Positions 39,747 to 51,322 of a stretch of DNA of 64,000 bases are shown piece by piece. The DNA is taken from contig DATMXP010000040.1 of assembly GCA_035561515.1 (NCBI GenBank), positions 62,001 through 126,000 on the forward strand, read 5' to 3'. The notes beneath the pieces are model-generated. The model did not search any database, had not been told where the DNA came from, and saw only the letters and a list, made by a program, of their open reading frames with translations. Position 1 is the first letter of the stretch, and every line of letters starts with the position of its first letter. The position numbers and the translations under genes were made by a program. This DNA comes from Terriglobales bacterium. GTDB taxonomy: Bacteria > Acidobacteriota > Terriglobia > Terriglobales > Acidobacteriaceae.

Positions 39747-39769
39747 CGGCGGCTTCGGCCGCCGATTTT
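39747..39769 (+). terminator. Terminator after the cold-shock gene
   Basis: CGGCGGC, a TTCG tetraloop and GCCGCCG are followed by ATTTTGC. The UUCG loop is exceptionally stable. Confidence 0.85.
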
Positions 39770-39887
39770 GCTTGGGGCCTACGTCGTTCGTAACTTCGAA
39801 CGAAAGTGCACCTTCGGTAACTCCGCCGTCGTAACCTGTTCGTAATTACCCCATCGTCCTACAGTGTCATCTGCTGTAGGAGACTTT

Positions 39888-42503
39888 ATGTCAGCCGCGC
39901 TTGCCCTCTCCCCAACGGACAAGCTAACCGGTGCGAAGGCATTCGCCCGTAGCTTGAATATCCTGCTGAAGCATGTGCGCCTGTACGGATTGGCCCACAA
40001 GCGGTCCACCGATCAGTTCGATCAAGCCTGGACCTTGTTACAGTCTGTCCTCACGGGCGACAACGGATTCCTCCTCGGAATCTCCGGCGACAAGTTACTG
40101 CTCGATGGTGTTCCGCTCGAGTCCGGCCCCGCCGAGCAATCGTTCGCAAAAATGCTCGCCGCCTCCGGCATCGCCAGCATTCACTTTTCAAATTCGGTGA
40201 CCGCCAACGACCTGCAGAGCATCGTCACAACATTCGCCAATTCGCGCCCTTCCGAACTGCTCGCTAATCTGCAATCGATCGCGCAGCATTCGCCAACACA
40301 AGGCGTGAAAGTAAACGAAGTCCGCTTCGTCCCGCACGACAGCGTGCATGACGATGCTGCCGTTCCAATGGCGAGCCTCATCACCGCGAACACGATCAAC
40401 GAACTCGGACCGCAAGTCACCGACTGGATTAAAGATCCGAAGAAACTGCTCCAGTTGATCTCCGCAGCCGAAGGCACAAAAGGCGGTCACGACGACGGAA
40501 CCGGAAATGGCAACGGTGAACTTCAGGCGGAAATCGTTCCCGCCTACGAAAATCATCCTGCGCCGCTCGAAGAAGACGAAGTCATCAGCGTCATCCGCTT
40601 CATGACTCGCATGGGCACATTGAAACAGCACTGCGAGTCAGCGCCGGATTCGGCGACCATGCAGCACGAACTCTCCGAGCTCACGCCGAGCGCTCACAGC
40701 GCGCTTTACCAGATGCTGTTCAATACCGTCGCGAACTCCTTCGACGGACAAGATTCGCCCGACCTGCTCAAGTTGGCCGAGCACCTGGCGATTCGCTTCG
40801 CCGTCGAGAGCTTCGAGCGCGGCGAAGTGAAGATCAACGCTGTCCAGCAGATGATCGAGCGCCTGAACAAGGAACTCGAGTCGCTGCGCAGCGTGCTGCA
40901 TTCGCATGAAGACCAGATGTCTCGCGCAGGCCTTCTCGTCGAAAGCCAGTCGGAGATTCTCGACCGGCAGTTCTGGGCTTCCGTTCCCGATTGGGGCAAA
41001 AAGAACGTCCTGCTCTCGGAAGATAGTTGGTGCATTCCTGCCCGCAATGTTCGCAGCTATGTCGAGCAGTTGATCGAGCGTCGCGATGGCGACACAGCGA
41101 TCTCCATTCTTGCCAACTTCACTTCCGGCGTCGAAAGCACCGACATGGAAGCTCGCCGCAAAGTCGCAACTGGACTCACGGAACTTGCCGAGCTCTGTGG
41201 TCGCGTCGATCACGGGCTCCTGCAGCAGTGCATCCTGCGCGTCGGACGCCAACTCGCAGCGGAGCAGTCACTCGAGATCCAGACTCTACTCAGCGCCGCC
41301 TTTGTGCGACTCAGCCAGGAAGCAAGCGCCAAGCGCGATTACCCAGCGCTTGAGCAGTCGATGTGCAGCCTCGCGCGTGTCGAGAAGTCGCAGCCGAACC
41401 TTGTGCGCGACATGCGTCCGCGCATATCTGTCCAGAGCCGACTGCACGATTTCGTCGCCGAAGTACATCAGGGCGAAACGCTGCCCAAAGGTCTTGTCGA
41501 CGTGCTTCGTCGCACGCCTGGTCCTGCTGCCGAGGAAATCGCCAGCCAGTTCGCACGTTGCAGCACGCTTCAGGAAACTGAACGTTATCTCGATCTGCTG
41601 AATCAGATCGGCTCGCCGGCAATTGAGCACTTGCGCGAACTGCTGCTGCAAGGACCAGCCGCAGAAGGCATTATCGGCATCGGCGTACTGACGCGCCTCG
41701 ACATCGAACTGATGCTCAATGAGCTGCCAAAGCGGGCTTGTGAATGGTCGCGATTGCAACAGGATTCGGTCGTTCGTCAAATCGCCTCTTCTGGCGCGGA
41801 ACTCCGCGGCGAACTGCTACTGTCTCTGCTTGAGCATCTCGATCCGCTCATCATTCCGGAAGCGATCGACGAGATAGGGCTTTCCGGAAACTCGACTACG
41901 GTCATTTCCCTGCTCGACCTCGCTTCCGGTGAAGGCGCAGCTGCAAGCTCCCAATTTGCGCAGCTAAAGGCTGTGGAAGCTGTCGGTCGTCTGCGCATCA
42001 ACGACGCGGAAGACATGTTGGCCGAAATCATCCAGCAGCGCTCGCTGATAGGCTTCTCGAACGCGCGCGAGCTACGCCTCGCCGCGATGCAGGCACTTCA
42101 GAACATCAATCCGGAGCGCGCGAAACGGTTGTTGGTCAAGTCCGGACTCGACGAGCAGGAACTGAACATCCGTCCGTTGGACGCAACCGATACCAATTGG
42201 CTGCGGCAGCGCCGCTACGAACGCGTCGTGCCGAATACAACCATCAACGCCACCGCAATTACCGCCAAAGGACGTTGCCCAGTTGCGCTTGAGCGCATCT
42301 CGCTCGGTGGCGGACTCGCCGTGCGCAATGGTCGCGGCCAGTTCGGTTCTGAAGCACTCCTCGAGATGCAACTCGGTATGCGTCATTTGCGTAGTCGCGT
42401 GCTGATACGCGAAGCAAATGCCGGTGTGATGTTCGAAATCGCCGATATTGGCATGGATGAGCGGAATCGGCTCAGGAAGCTGATTGCTGCTCAGATGAGA
42501 TAG
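39888..42503 (+). CDS. Large HEAT-like protein of unknown function
   Basis: The 871-residue product has no family I recognise. The N-terminal part contains FARSLNILLKHVRLYGLAHK, and the residues up to about 170 look like a helical domain of the type seen in chemotaxis- or PilZ-linked proteins. The middle is a long series of helical repeats (for example EALVQ-type runs and MLNELPKRACEWSRLQQDSV), consistent with HEAT or armadillo folding. The C-terminal 80 residues (ERISLGGGLAVRNGRGQFGS, then MFEIADIGMDERNRLRKLIA) resemble a degenerate PilZ domain. AGGAG lies 6 bases before the ATG. Confidence 0.6.
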   Translation: MSAALALSPTDKLTGAKAFARSLNILLKHVRLYGLAHKRSTDQFDQAWTLLQSVLTGDNGFLLGISGDKLLLDGVPLESGPAEQSFAKMLAASGIASIHFSNSVTANDLQSIVTTFANSRPSELLANLQSIAQHSPTQGVKVNEVRFVPHDSVHDDAAVPMASLITANTINELGPQVTDWIKDPKKLLQLISAAEGTKGGHDDGTGNGNGELQAEIVPAYENHPAPLEEDEVISVIRFMTRMGTLKQHCESAPDSATMQHELSELTPSAHSALYQMLFNTVANSFDGQDSPDLLKLAEHLAIRFAVESFERGEVKINAVQQMIERLNKELESLRSVLHSHEDQMSRAGLLVESQSEILDRQFWASVPDWGKKNVLLSEDSWCIPARNVRSYVEQLIERRDGDTAISILANFTSGVESTDMEARRKVATGLTELAELCGRVDHGLLQQCILRVGRQLAAEQSLEIQTLLSAAFVRLSQEASAKRDYPALEQSMCSLARVEKSQPNLVRDMRPRISVQSRLHDFVAEVHQGETLPKGLVDVLRRTPGPAAEEIASQFARCSTLQETERYLDLLNQIGSPAIEHLRELLLQGPAAEGIIGIGVLTRLDIELMLNELPKRACEWSRLQQDSVVRQIASSGAELRGELLLSLLEHLDPLIIPEAIDEIGLSGNSTTVISLLDLASGEGAAASSQFAQLKAVEAVGRLRINDAEDMLAEIIQQRSLIGFSNARELRLAAMQALQNINPERAKRLLVKSGLDEQELNIRPLDATDTNWLRQRRYERVVPNTTINATAITAKGRCPVALERISLGGGLAVRNGRGQFGSEALLEMQLGMRHLRSRVLIREANAGVMFEIADIGMDERNRLRKLIAAQMR

Positions 42504-42505
42504 CG

Positions 42506-43513
42506 CTAGTAGCCGGCTTTCTTGTCGACCGTTCCGAGAAGCGGCATGCCGGCGCGATAACGGCGCAGGTTGTCGCTGAGCAGCTTGTATTGCCGCTGCC
42601 AAAGTTTGCGAGCGAAGCCGGCTTGATGAGGCGTAATCAGGACGTTATCCAAATCCCACAGCGGAGAGTTTTCCGGTAGCGGTTCTGTCTCGAACACATC
42701 GAGCGCCGCGCCAGCAATTCGTTTCTGCTGAAGTACTTCGACCAAAGCCTTCTCGTCGACAAGAGCGCCGCGCGCAACGTTAATGAGAAATGCATCTGGT
42801 TTAATCTGCGAGAGTGCTTCCCTGTCGATCAGCTTGTCGGTCGCGCCGGTCAAAGGCGCACTCACCACGACGAAATCTCCGTCCTTCAGCGCACGATGCA
42901 AATCCTTCGGTCCGAAGACTCGATGCTGTGCTCGCTCCGGGTCGCCATCCGGAAGCCAGTCAACGCCCTTCTTAGGATTCGCTCGCACAGCAAACACGCG
43001 CATGCCAAGCGTCGCTGCCACGCGCGCCACCTCATGACCAATGGAGCCGACACCAATCAGAACGAGAGTCGCGTCCCGTAGCTCCTGCGGCGAATCAGCT
43101 CCGCCAAGATCCTCTTTGCCCCACTCGTGCCTGGTCTGAGCGCGAACCGCAGCTGGTAGTCGCTTAGCGAGGGCGAACATCAACGCGAGAACATGCTCGG
43201 CGACAGGAAGTCCGTGAACTGCGCGCGCATTCGTCAGAATGATGTCGCTGTTGACGATCTCCGGAATCAGCAACTGATGCACAGCAGCGGTGGTTGAATG
43301 AATCCAGCGCAACCGCGGAGCCAGACGAACCTGCTCGGGACGCAGCGAAGACGTAACGATCACATCTGCGTCCCGAATGTCCTGCTCAATGTTGTCGTAC
43401 GAGCGCAGGTACACGAACTCGACATCAGAAAACTCGGCCCGCAGTTTTTCCAGAAACCAGTCAGGCGCCGTCCAATGCGCCGCGCGATGTTTAAGAATGA
43501 TGACGACTTTCAT
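42506..43513 (-). CDS. D-2-hydroxyacid dehydrogenase (NAD-dependent)
   Basis: The 335-residue protein belongs to the D-isomer specific 2-hydroxyacid dehydrogenases. It has the Rossmann motif [20 protein letters not shown] near residue 150, the catalytic Arg in [17 protein letters not shown] near 247, Glu in [13 protein letters not shown] and His in ITPHQAGFA near 300. Members reduce 2-keto acids such as glyoxylate, hydroxypyruvate or phosphohydroxypyruvate; the substrate is not decided by sequence. It overlaps gpmI by 4 bases. Confidence 0.9.
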   Translation of the reverse strand: MKVVIILKHRAAHWTAPDWFLEKLRAEFSDVEFVYLRSYDNIEQDIRDADVIVTSSLRPEQVRLAPRLRWIHSTTAAVHQLLIPEIVNSDIILTNARAVHGLPVAEHVLALMFALAKRLPAAVRAQTRHEWGKEDLGGADSPQELRDATLVLIGVGSIGHEVARVAATLGMRVFAVRANPKKGVDWLPDGDPERAQHRVFGPKDLHRALKDGDFVVVSAPLTGATDKLIDREALSQIKPDAFLINVARGALVDEKALVEVLQQKRIAGAALDVFETEPLPENSPLWDLDNVLITPHQAGFARKLWQRQYKLLSDNLRRYRAGMPLLGTVDKKAGY

Positions 43514-45126
43514 CTACCGTTCTTCGGGATCCTCAAATCATGTCCGGTCATCTCTTTGGGCTGCGGGATTCCGAGCAGTCCGAGAACTGTCGGCGAGATG
43601 TCCTGTAATGCACCGTCTTTGCGCAACGTGTACTTATTCGAATCCTCACCTACCACGATGAACGGAACCGGATTCGTCGTGTGGTACGTGTGCGGCCCAC
43701 CCGTCACTGGATCGACCATCATCTCGGCGTTTCCGTGATCGGCGGTGATCAACATAGCGCCTCCGTGCTGGCGGACTGCGGAATAGATGCGTCCGAGGCA
43801 GTGATCGACAGTCTCAACCGCCTTAATGGTCGGCTCGATCTTGCCGGAGTGCCCCACCATGTCGGCGTTGGCAAAGTTCACCACGATCACATCAAAAGCC
43901 GTGTCGTTGATGGCCTTCACCACGCCATCAGCAATTTGTTCGGCGCTCATCTCCGGTTTCAGATCGTAGGTCGCGACCTTTGGCGATTGAACAAGCAACC
44001 GGTCTTCGCCAGGGAATGGCTTTTCGACGCCGCCGTTGAAAAAGTACGTGACGTGAGCGTATTTCTCAGTTTCGGCCACGCGCAGGTTGCGCATGTTCAC
44101 CTGTCCCATGACATTCGCAAGAATGTTGTCGAGCGACTCCGGGGGCACTACGTAGGGCAGCGTGAACTTCGCGTCGTACTGGGTCATGGTGACGTATTTC
44201 AGCTTCTTCGGTTCGTCGTCGCGCGGAATTGTTTGATCCAGCGACTCCCATCCATCAAGATCGCGTCCGGCTTCTTTACTGATGCTACTATTCCGGCACA
44301 ACGCACGGGTAATTTCGCGGACACGATCGGCACGGAAGTTGAGACAGATGCACGAGTCTTCGTCGCCGATCGTCGCGACCGGATTTCCCTTGCCATCCAC
44401 GCAAACGAATGGAAGCACAAACTCGTCGGTCACGCCCTTGTTGTATGACTCCTTAATTCCCTGCACCGCATCGGTGAACGTTCCGCCCTCGCCCTTGCCG
44501 TGTACCATCGCGTCGAACGCTTTCTTCGTACGTTCCCAGCGTTTATCGCGGTCCATCGCGTAATAGCGCCCGGAAACCGACGCGATCTTGCCGACACCGT
44601 ACTCACGCATCTTCTGTTCCAGTTGCGCAACGTAGGTGGCGCCGGAGTTTGGTGGAGTATCGCGGCCGTCCATGAAGCAATGAATGAATACCCGCTCTAC
44701 GCCTTGCTGCTTGCACATCTTGAGCAACGCATAGAGATGCGTATTCATTGAGTGCACGCCGCCGTCGGAGATCAGCCCGAAAATGTGCAGTTTCCGGCCG
44801 TTCACTTGGGTGCTTTTCATGGCATCGAGCAGCACCGGATGTTTAAAGAAGGTACCGTTCTCGATCATTAGATCGATACGAACGATGTCCATGTAGACGA
44901 CGCGCCCGGCGCCGATATTCAGGTGTCCAACTTCGCTGTTCCCCATTTGGCCGTCGGGCAACCCGACGTAGCGCCCACTGGTGTAGATCAGGGTGTTTGG
45001 ATATTCACTCAGCAGTTTGTCGTAGGTGGGCTTGCGCGCGAGCGCGATCGCGTTATTTTCCGTTTTCGGGGAGTATCCCCAGCCGTCGAGAATAGTCAGT
45101 ACCAGCGGTTTCGGACGAACAGTCAT
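43510..45126 (-). CDS. gpmI: Cofactor-independent phosphoglycerate mutase
   Basis: GpmI interconverts 3- and 2-phosphoglycerate using two manganese ions and a catalytic serine. The 538-residue protein begins with [18 protein letters not shown] and has the catalytic serine in [18 protein letters not shown] near residue 62, the metal site [10 protein letters not shown] near 150, and C-terminal metal motifs [13 protein letters not shown] and ITADHGNAE. It precedes the D-2-hydroxyacid dehydrogenase in the same direction. Length is normal. Confidence 0.96.
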   Translation of the reverse strand: MTVRPKPLVLTILDGWGYSPKTENNAIALARKPTYDKLLSEYPNTLIYTSGRYVGLPDGQMGNSEVGHLNIGAGRVVYMDIVRIDLMIENGTFFKHPVLLDAMKSTQVNGRKLHIFGLISDGGVHSMNTHLYALLKMCKQQGVERVFIHCFMDGRDTPPNSGATYVAQLEQKMREYGVGKIASVSGRYYAMDRDKRWERTKKAFDAMVHGKGEGGTFTDAVQGIKESYNKGVTDEFVLPFVCVDGKGNPVATIGDEDSCICLNFRADRVREITRALCRNSSISKEAGRDLDGWESLDQTIPRDDEPKKLKYVTMTQYDAKFTLPYVVPPESLDNILANVMGQVNMRNLRVAETEKYAHVTYFFNGGVEKPFPGEDRLLVQSPKVATYDLKPEMSAEQIADGVVKAINDTAFDVIVVNFANADMVGHSGKIEPTIKAVETVDHCLGRIYSAVRQHGGAMLITADHGNAEMMVDPVTGGPHTYHTTNPVPFIVVGEDSNKYTLRKDGALQDISPTVLGLLGIPQPKEMTGHDLRIPKNGR

Positions 45127-45183
45127 GGATTTCCGGTATCTCTTTGTCGAGAAGATTAGGATAATTACGACTTCGAATTCTAA

Positions 45184-46095
45184 ATGATGCGACCCTCCCC
45201 GCTCCGATCTGCGAAGACGTCTCTGCTGATTGCAGCCTTGTTGCTCTCGCTCGGCGTTCGCGGCTACTGCCAGGAGCCTGATGCTTCCGAGCCGCCGACC
45301 GCACAGGAGATTGTCAGACGCTCCCTAGCTCATTGGCGACGTAATCTCGACGCCATCCGGAACTACACGTTTCAGCAACGCACAGTGGATCAGCAACTGG
45401 AGAAGAACGGCTCACCCAAGAAGACGGAGATCAAGACGTATGAGATTTCCATCATCTACGGCGAACCATACAGAAAGTTGATTGCTCGAGACGATCAACC
45501 TTTGAGCGAAAAAGACCAGAAGAAAGAAGAAGAAAAGCTAGAAGACTTCTTCAAGAAGCAGAGCAAGAGAACAGACGCTGATCGCGAGCGCGAACGCGAG
45601 AAAGATCGCGAAAAGTTCCAGCACGAGATCGCCGACGAACTGCCCCTGATGCTGAATTACGAACTGCTTGGAGAAGATAACTTCAACGGCCAAGGCGTAT
45701 GGGTACTTCGCGCCACACCGCGCAGTGACTACAAGTCGAGTTCCAGGGCTGGTAAGTTGCTATCGAAGCTGAGCGGCACAGTTTGGATCACCAAAGCCGA
45801 CTACCAGTGGGTGAAAGTGGAAGCCGATCTCTCCGATGACTTCAGCGTCGGATGGTTCCTCTTCAAACTTCACAAAGGCACGCATCTGGAATTCGAGCAG
45901 ACGCGCGTGAACGACGAGGTCTGGCTACCAAAACGAGTGTTCATCCAGGGCAGCGGACGAGTTGCCGTAGCCACCGGACGCTTCCGCAACGAAGCCACCT
46001 ACAGTGATTATCACAAGTTCACGGCTGAATCGAAGATCACCGGAGTTGTAGAGGAACCGGCTAGGGACCTGCCGCCAACCGAGCCAGCAAAATAG
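45184..46095 (+). CDS. Secreted protein with LolA-like body
   Basis: The 303-residue protein has a signal peptide ([19 protein letters not shown]) and then a region that may adopt the LolA/LppX-like half-barrel ([20 protein letters not shown], then [20 protein letters not shown] and VDE-x-W-x-P-type strands [13 protein letters not shown]). A strongly charged stretch ([15 protein letters not shown]) sits in the middle. LolA folds carry lipids or lipoproteins through the periplasm. The resemblance is structural inference. It is divergent from gpmI and convergent with enolase. Confidence 0.6.
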   Translation: MMRPSPLRSAKTSLLIAALLLSLGVRGYCQEPDASEPPTAQEIVRRSLAHWRRNLDAIRNYTFQQRTVDQQLEKNGSPKKTEIKTYEISIIYGEPYRKLIARDDQPLSEKDQKKEEEKLEDFFKKQSKRTDADREREREKDREKFQHEIADELPLMLNYELLGEDNFNGQGVWVLRATPRSDYKSSSRAGKLLSKLSGTVWITKADYQWVKVEADLSDDFSVGWFLFKLHKGTHLEFEQTRVNDEVWLPKRVFIQGSGRVAVATGRFRNEATYSDYHKFTAESKITGVVEEPARDLPPTEPAK

Positions 46096-46098
46096 AAA

Positions 46099-46121
46099 TG
46101 CCCGGCCAGAGCGGCCGGGCA
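46099..46121. terminator. Terminator hairpin between convergent genes
   Basis: TGCCCGGCC-AGAGC-GGCCGGGCA is a perfect 9-bp stem. On the minus strand it is followed by TTTCTATTTT, so it most likely ends the enolase transcript; it could also serve the gene ending at 46095. Confidence 0.7.
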
Positions 46122-46138
46122 GTGCCAAGGGATCGAAC

Positions 46139-47482
<1,344 letters not shown>

Positions 47483-47574
47483 TCACTGCGTCAAACCCGC
47501 GATTATATAAAACTCCCGGCCAGTCAGGTGTAACGAAGGCACTTTCGGTTGTGATTTAGGGAACGATCTCGCTG

Positions 47575-48993
47575 TTAGTTCTTCTTTAGGGCTATCACTG
47601 TGATGTCGTCGTGCTGTCGAATGCCGCTTGACCATGCGGTGACTTCGGCGATCACGCGGTCGAGAATGTCTTGAGCGGAGCCGCTGCAAGCTGCGGCAAT
47701 CGCGGCACGGAGGCGCTCCTCCCCGAATTCCTCGCCGCTGGAGTTCAGTGCTTCCGTTACCCCGTCGGTGTATGCGAACAGCACATCGCCCGTGTTGAGG
47801 GCGCATGCCTGCTCGGTGAAGTTGGCTTCAGGCAAGACGCCCAGAACTGGGCCGCTGCTATCCAGCATCTGGAACTCTGCGGTAGCGGCGCTGTAAAGGA
47901 TCGGCGGATTGTGACCGGCATTCACGAAGCGAACGCCATTTTGGCGCTGGTCGAGTTGGGCATAGAAGAAAGTTACGTATCGAGCGGTGGATACCGATCC
48001 GCTGATCAATCGGTTTAGAAGTCCCACCATTTCCCCGAGACTGTGCGTTCCGTTGCTGCCGAGGAGTTGTCCGCGAAGCGATGCCTGCACTACGGACATG
48101 AGCAGAGCAGCGGAAATCCCTTTACCGGCGACATCGGCGATGGCGATTCCTGTAGAGTGTTCGCCCACGGAGACGAAATCGTAGTAATCGCCTCCCACCT
48201 GTTGGGCTGGCTTGCAGAATCCGCAAAGATCGAAATCGCGCATGGTTGGCGCACGATGGGGAAGGAGGCTTCGCTGGACCTCGGCAGCGAGTTCCAGTTC
48301 GGCTTGAAGACGCTGATGCTCGACCAGGCGTTCGAGCAGTTTCGCGTTTTCGATTATTAGCGCGAGTTGTCCCGCCACGCCCTTTAAGGCCTGCTGATCA
48401 CGCGGGCTGAAGCGCCCGTAGTTGCTCTCCCCCAGACACAGAATGCCAATCAACTCGTTGCGCGTTTTCAACTGGACGAGTAGCGACGTTCGGGTGCGCT
48501 CCAGCGTTTCCCTTTCGCGCATGCGCTTCTCGAACACTTCACGCGGCGCATCCTGGAGCGCGTCGGCCCAAGCCTTCAGGTCGCCGGCGTCGACGGAGAA
48601 AGGTGAGTCAAGTCCGCGAAGACGCCGAACGACGAAAGCGTCGCGCGCAAGGGCCGGGGTGGATCCATCGCCCTCGCCCGGAATGGTGGAGATCCGACAC
48701 GGATAGTTGCCGGTTTCGTCATCGCGGATGAACAGGCTGACTGCTTTCGACGGGAATGTCGCGTTTACGGTGCGGATCAGTGATTGGAAGAGGTCCTCGA
48801 CGGATGTCGCCCTGCGGACGGCTTGCGCAAGATCGAGGCTCGGCACAGCGCCGAGAATCTGTTCCGCCGGAGATGGCTGGTGGTCGCGCTTTAGCCTCAA
48901 GCTCAGGAAGCTTAATCCCGCGGCGAATCTTGCGAGCAAGCGATGACTGCCGTGTTCGCTGTCGGGCCGTCGCGTTCGGCGGAATAACTTCAC
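47575..48993 (-). CDS. GAF-domain PP2C/SpoIIE-type serine phosphatase
   Basis: The 472-residue protein (GTG at 48993, with GGGGA 9 bases upstream) has a GAF domain near residues 60-215 and the SpoIIE domain near 245-470. Key metal-site segments are QVGGDYYDFVSVG, ADVAGKGISAALLMSVVQ and RQHDDITVIALKKN. It is a second, differently arranged paralogue of the protein at 26652: longer N-terminus, a different GAF pocket and no cysteine pair. The frame stays open upstream to 49248 but without a credible start. Confidence 0.88.
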   Translation of the reverse strand: MKLFRRTRRPDSEHGSHRLLARFAAGLSFLSLRLKRDHQPSPAEQILGAVPSLDLAQAVRRATSVEDLFQSLIRTVNATFPSKAVSLFIRDDETGNYPCRISTIPGEGDGSTPALARDAFVVRRLRGLDSPFSVDAGDLKAWADALQDAPREVFEKRMRERETLERTRTSLLVQLKTRNELIGILCLGESNYGRFSPRDQQALKGVAGQLALIIENAKLLERLVEHQRLQAELELAAEVQRSLLPHRAPTMRDFDLCGFCKPAQQVGGDYYDFVSVGEHSTGIAIADVAGKGISAALLMSVVQASLRGQLLGSNGTHSLGEMVGLLNRLISGSVSTARYVTFFYAQLDQRQNGVRFVNAGHNPPILYSAATAEFQMLDSSGPVLGVLPEANFTEQACALNTGDVLFAYTDGVTEALNSSGEEFGEERLRAAIAAACSGSAQDILDRVIAEVTAWSSGIRQHDDITVIALKKN

Positions 48994-49570
48994 CGGACTT
49001 CTTCCCCATACCGACTGTGCGGTAGCGGCCGCTTGCGTCCCAAAATCGAACACTTTTTGCGAATCTATTGAGTCAAATCGCTGCACATCAATGAGATAGC
49101 AAACAGGATGCCATCGGCACGTGTGAGTTGGACGGATGCGAGGGCTCTTTGTTGGTGGAATGTCTACAGATTCTGGATGGCGGCTGGTAAGTTCACGACT
49201 GCCACTCGAAAAGCTAAATGTTCGTCTCCATGGATTGTTGAGAAACACGACAGTGTTTTTACTTAGCTGAGCTCAACACGTCACTGCTTTCCGTTATGCG
49301 CCATTACGCGCCAATCTCTTGTGTTTTCAGCCAGTTGCGCTAAATTTCCACATTGATGTTTTATGCGCCCGACCCTTTTAACATTGACTCTTTAGGAAAA
49401 TTGCCCTAAGATCGGTAGTTTCGTCGGGGACTCTTGGTCGTACTGGTAAGGTCAAGCAAAGTCAAGACTTAGGGCCCATCCACTGAATCCATTTTCGGCC
49501 CCGGTGAATCCAATCAGTACCAACGGGTATTTTCTACCTTTCTAATCAAGCGAGGCAGGACGAATTAATC
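48994..49570. other. Intergenic region, AT-rich in its right half
   Basis: About 575 bases lie between the leftward phosphatase gene and the rightward 75-residue gene. From about 49310 the sequence turns AT-rich. It contains a good promoter at 49384 (below). I see no hairpin repeats, tRNA or protein-like frames. Confidence 0.5.
49384..49412 (+). promoter_or_regulatory. Strong sigma-70 promoter candidate
   Basis: TTGACT (49384-49389), a spacer of exactly 17 bases and TAAGAT (49407-49412) make one of the best -35/-10 pairs in the window. The start codon of the 75-residue gene is about 160 bases downstream, leaving a long 5' leader. Confidence 0.6.
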
Positions 49571-49798
49571 ATGGCAAAGCGACGTGGAAATCCTAACTGG
49601 GGTAAGCCCGAGCCGATCGGCCCCATCGTTCCCACTGTAACCGAGTTCGAACAGGTCGTGAAAGAGTTCAAGTTGACGCCCGACCAGTACATCCGTTCGA
49701 CTCGGCTTCGTGAGTGGGCGCGCAAGAATCGGAATTCGAAGTACATTCCTGAGCCTTTGCTCGAGGCTTGGGGCTTCGAGATTGAATCGGCGCTTTAA
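49571..49798 (+). CDS. Small basic conserved-looking protein of unknown function
   Basis: The 75-residue protein has a basic N-terminus (MAKRRGNPNWGKPEPIG) and a helical C-terminal half (FEQVVKEFKLTPDQYIRSTR, then LREWARKNRNSKYIPEPLLE). The composition resembles small nucleic-acid-binding proteins, but no family is recognised. It has a strong promoter with a 160-base leader, and an excellent terminator 17 bases after the stop, so it is probably expressed as its own unit. Confidence 0.75.
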   Translation: MAKRRGNPNWGKPEPIGPIVPTVTEFEQVVKEFKLTPDQYIRSTRLREWARKNRNSKYIPEPLLEAWGFEIESAL

Positions 49799-49814
49799 GA
49801 TTATTCTGCCGATG

Positions 49815-49843
49815 AAGGCCACCTGCAAAGGTGGCCTTTTTCG
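49815..49843 (+). terminator. Terminator after the 75-residue gene
   Basis: AAGGCCACC, a short loop and GGTGGCCTT run into TTTCG. Confidence 0.88.
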
Positions 49844-49901
49844 TTGCCGTCGCGGAACCAATCGCATCAGATTACGTACATTCTGAGGAGCAGCGCTTCT
49901 T

Positions 49902-50513
49902 ATGCACTTCAGCGACAAAGATCTGTTCGGATTGATTGTCGGAACCAGCTTCGCGGCTGGACTGAATGTGTATGCCACGCTTGCCACCCTGGGGCTTCTC
50001 TCACGTGCACACATTGTCGAGATTCCTGCTTCCCTGAGCCTTGTCGAAAGCTGGTGGGTGATAGGAATTTCGGGCGTGCTGTTCGTCATAGAGTTCTTCG
50101 CCGACAAAATTCCTGTCTTCGACCTGATCTGGAACGCACTGCACACATTCGTGCGCATTCCGGTTGCTGCCCTGCTTGCGTATCATGCCTCGGCGCAGTT
50201 GCCTCCGCACGTCCAGATGATCGCAGCCGTAGCCGGCGGCGCCATAGCGTTCGCGGCGCACGGAGGCAAGACGGCCGCCCGGGCCGCCGTAACGCCATCG
50301 CCTGAGCCGCTTTCCAACTCTGCGCTCAGTATTGGCGAGGATGTCGCGGCCATCGGCCTGACGTGGTTCGCGACGCAGCATCCTTATGTCGCCGCCGCCA
50401 CGGTGGCCGTCTTGTTGGTTTTTGTTTTTCTGTTTGTCAGATTCGTTGTCCGAGCTCTGAAGCGGCTCTTCCGGGGCGCAGAGAAAAGCTGGGAAAAAGT
50501 TCGTGCCGCATAA
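49902..50513 (+). CDS. DUF4126 membrane protein
   Basis: The 203-residue protein has about five membrane spans and the DUF4126 pattern: GLNVYATLATLGLLSR near residue 20, ESWWVIGISGVLFVIEFFAD near 49, then KIPVFDLIWNALHTFVRIP and the GGAIAFAAHGGKTAARA stretch near 112. Function is unknown. It precedes the DUF47-PiT pair by 140 bases in the same direction. Confidence 0.85.
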   Translation: MHFSDKDLFGLIVGTSFAAGLNVYATLATLGLLSRAHIVEIPASLSLVESWWVIGISGVLFVIEFFADKIPVFDLIWNALHTFVRIPVAALLAYHASAQLPPHVQMIAAVAGGAIAFAAHGGKTAARAAVTPSPEPLSNSALSIGEDVAAIGLTWFATQHPYVAAATVAVLLVFVFLFVRFVVRALKRLFRGAEKSWEKVRAA

Positions 50514-50656
50514 TGGCGCACTCCGCATTTTAAGAGTGTGCTTGTCAAGTTTGACCCCACCCACCTCGCATGAGATATTTATCAGCCCCTTACATTTCAA
50601 GGGCGCTGACATACCTAATCCGATTCTGTGTACCGTCTGAAGGAGCCCTGATACCG

Positions 50657-51271
50657 ATGGTCCGCTTGATTCCGCGGGAAACTAAGTTCTTCGACATGTT
50701 CGTCGAGATGGCCCAGAACCTGATCGAAGGCGCTCGACTGATGAAAGCGCTGCTGGAGAATTTCCAGGATGTCCCGGCCCAGGTCGCTCGACTGAAAGAC
50801 ATCGAGCACCACGGTGACGACATGACCCATGCCGTCATCACCAAGCTCAACCAGACCTTCATTACTCCTTTCGACCGCGAAGACATACACCGTTTGGCTT
50901 CTTCCATCGACGATGTGCTTGACCTGCTGAACGCCGCGGGAGACCGGATCATGGTGTACAAGATCACCGCCGTCCCGGGCGACTCCGCGAAACTGGCTTC
51001 CCTGATCCTGCAGCAGGCGGAAGAACTTGCAAGGGCGCTTGCCAATCTGGAAAAGCAGCAGCATGTGCTGGAACACTGCGTGGAAATCAACCGCCTCGAA
51101 AACGAAGCGGACCAGGTTACCCGCGCCGCCGTCGGATACCTCTTCGAAAACGAAAAGGACCCGATTCAGCTGATCAAGATCAAAGAGTTGTTCGAAGTAC
51201 TGGAATTGGCGACCGATAAGGCGGAGGACGCCGCCAACGTTCTGGAATCGGTGATTCTCAAAAGCGCATAA
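50657..51271 (+). CDS. DUF47 (PhoU-like) regulator of phosphate transport
   Basis: The 204-residue helical protein has the DUF47 pattern: MVRLIPRETKFFDMFVEMAQ at the N-terminus, DIEHHGDDMTHAVITKLNQT near 54 and FDREDIHRLASSIDDVLDLL near 78. These PhoU-like proteins sit beside PiT transporters and are thought to regulate or couple them. The ATG at 50657 gives the family start; AGGAG is 12 bases upstream, further than usual. It is followed 51 bases later by the PiT gene. Confidence 0.9.
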   Translation: MVRLIPRETKFFDMFVEMAQNLIEGARLMKALLENFQDVPAQVARLKDIEHHGDDMTHAVITKLNQTFITPFDREDIHRLASSIDDVLDLLNAAGDRIMVYKITAVPGDSAKLASLILQQAEELARALANLEKQQHVLEHCVEINRLENEADQVTRAAVGYLFENEKDPIQLIKIKELFEVLELATDKAEDAANVLESVILKSA

Positions 51272-51322
51272 ACCACTGGCTGCACTTAAAGTTCTTGGGT
51301 TAATTATTCGAGGCAACTACTG

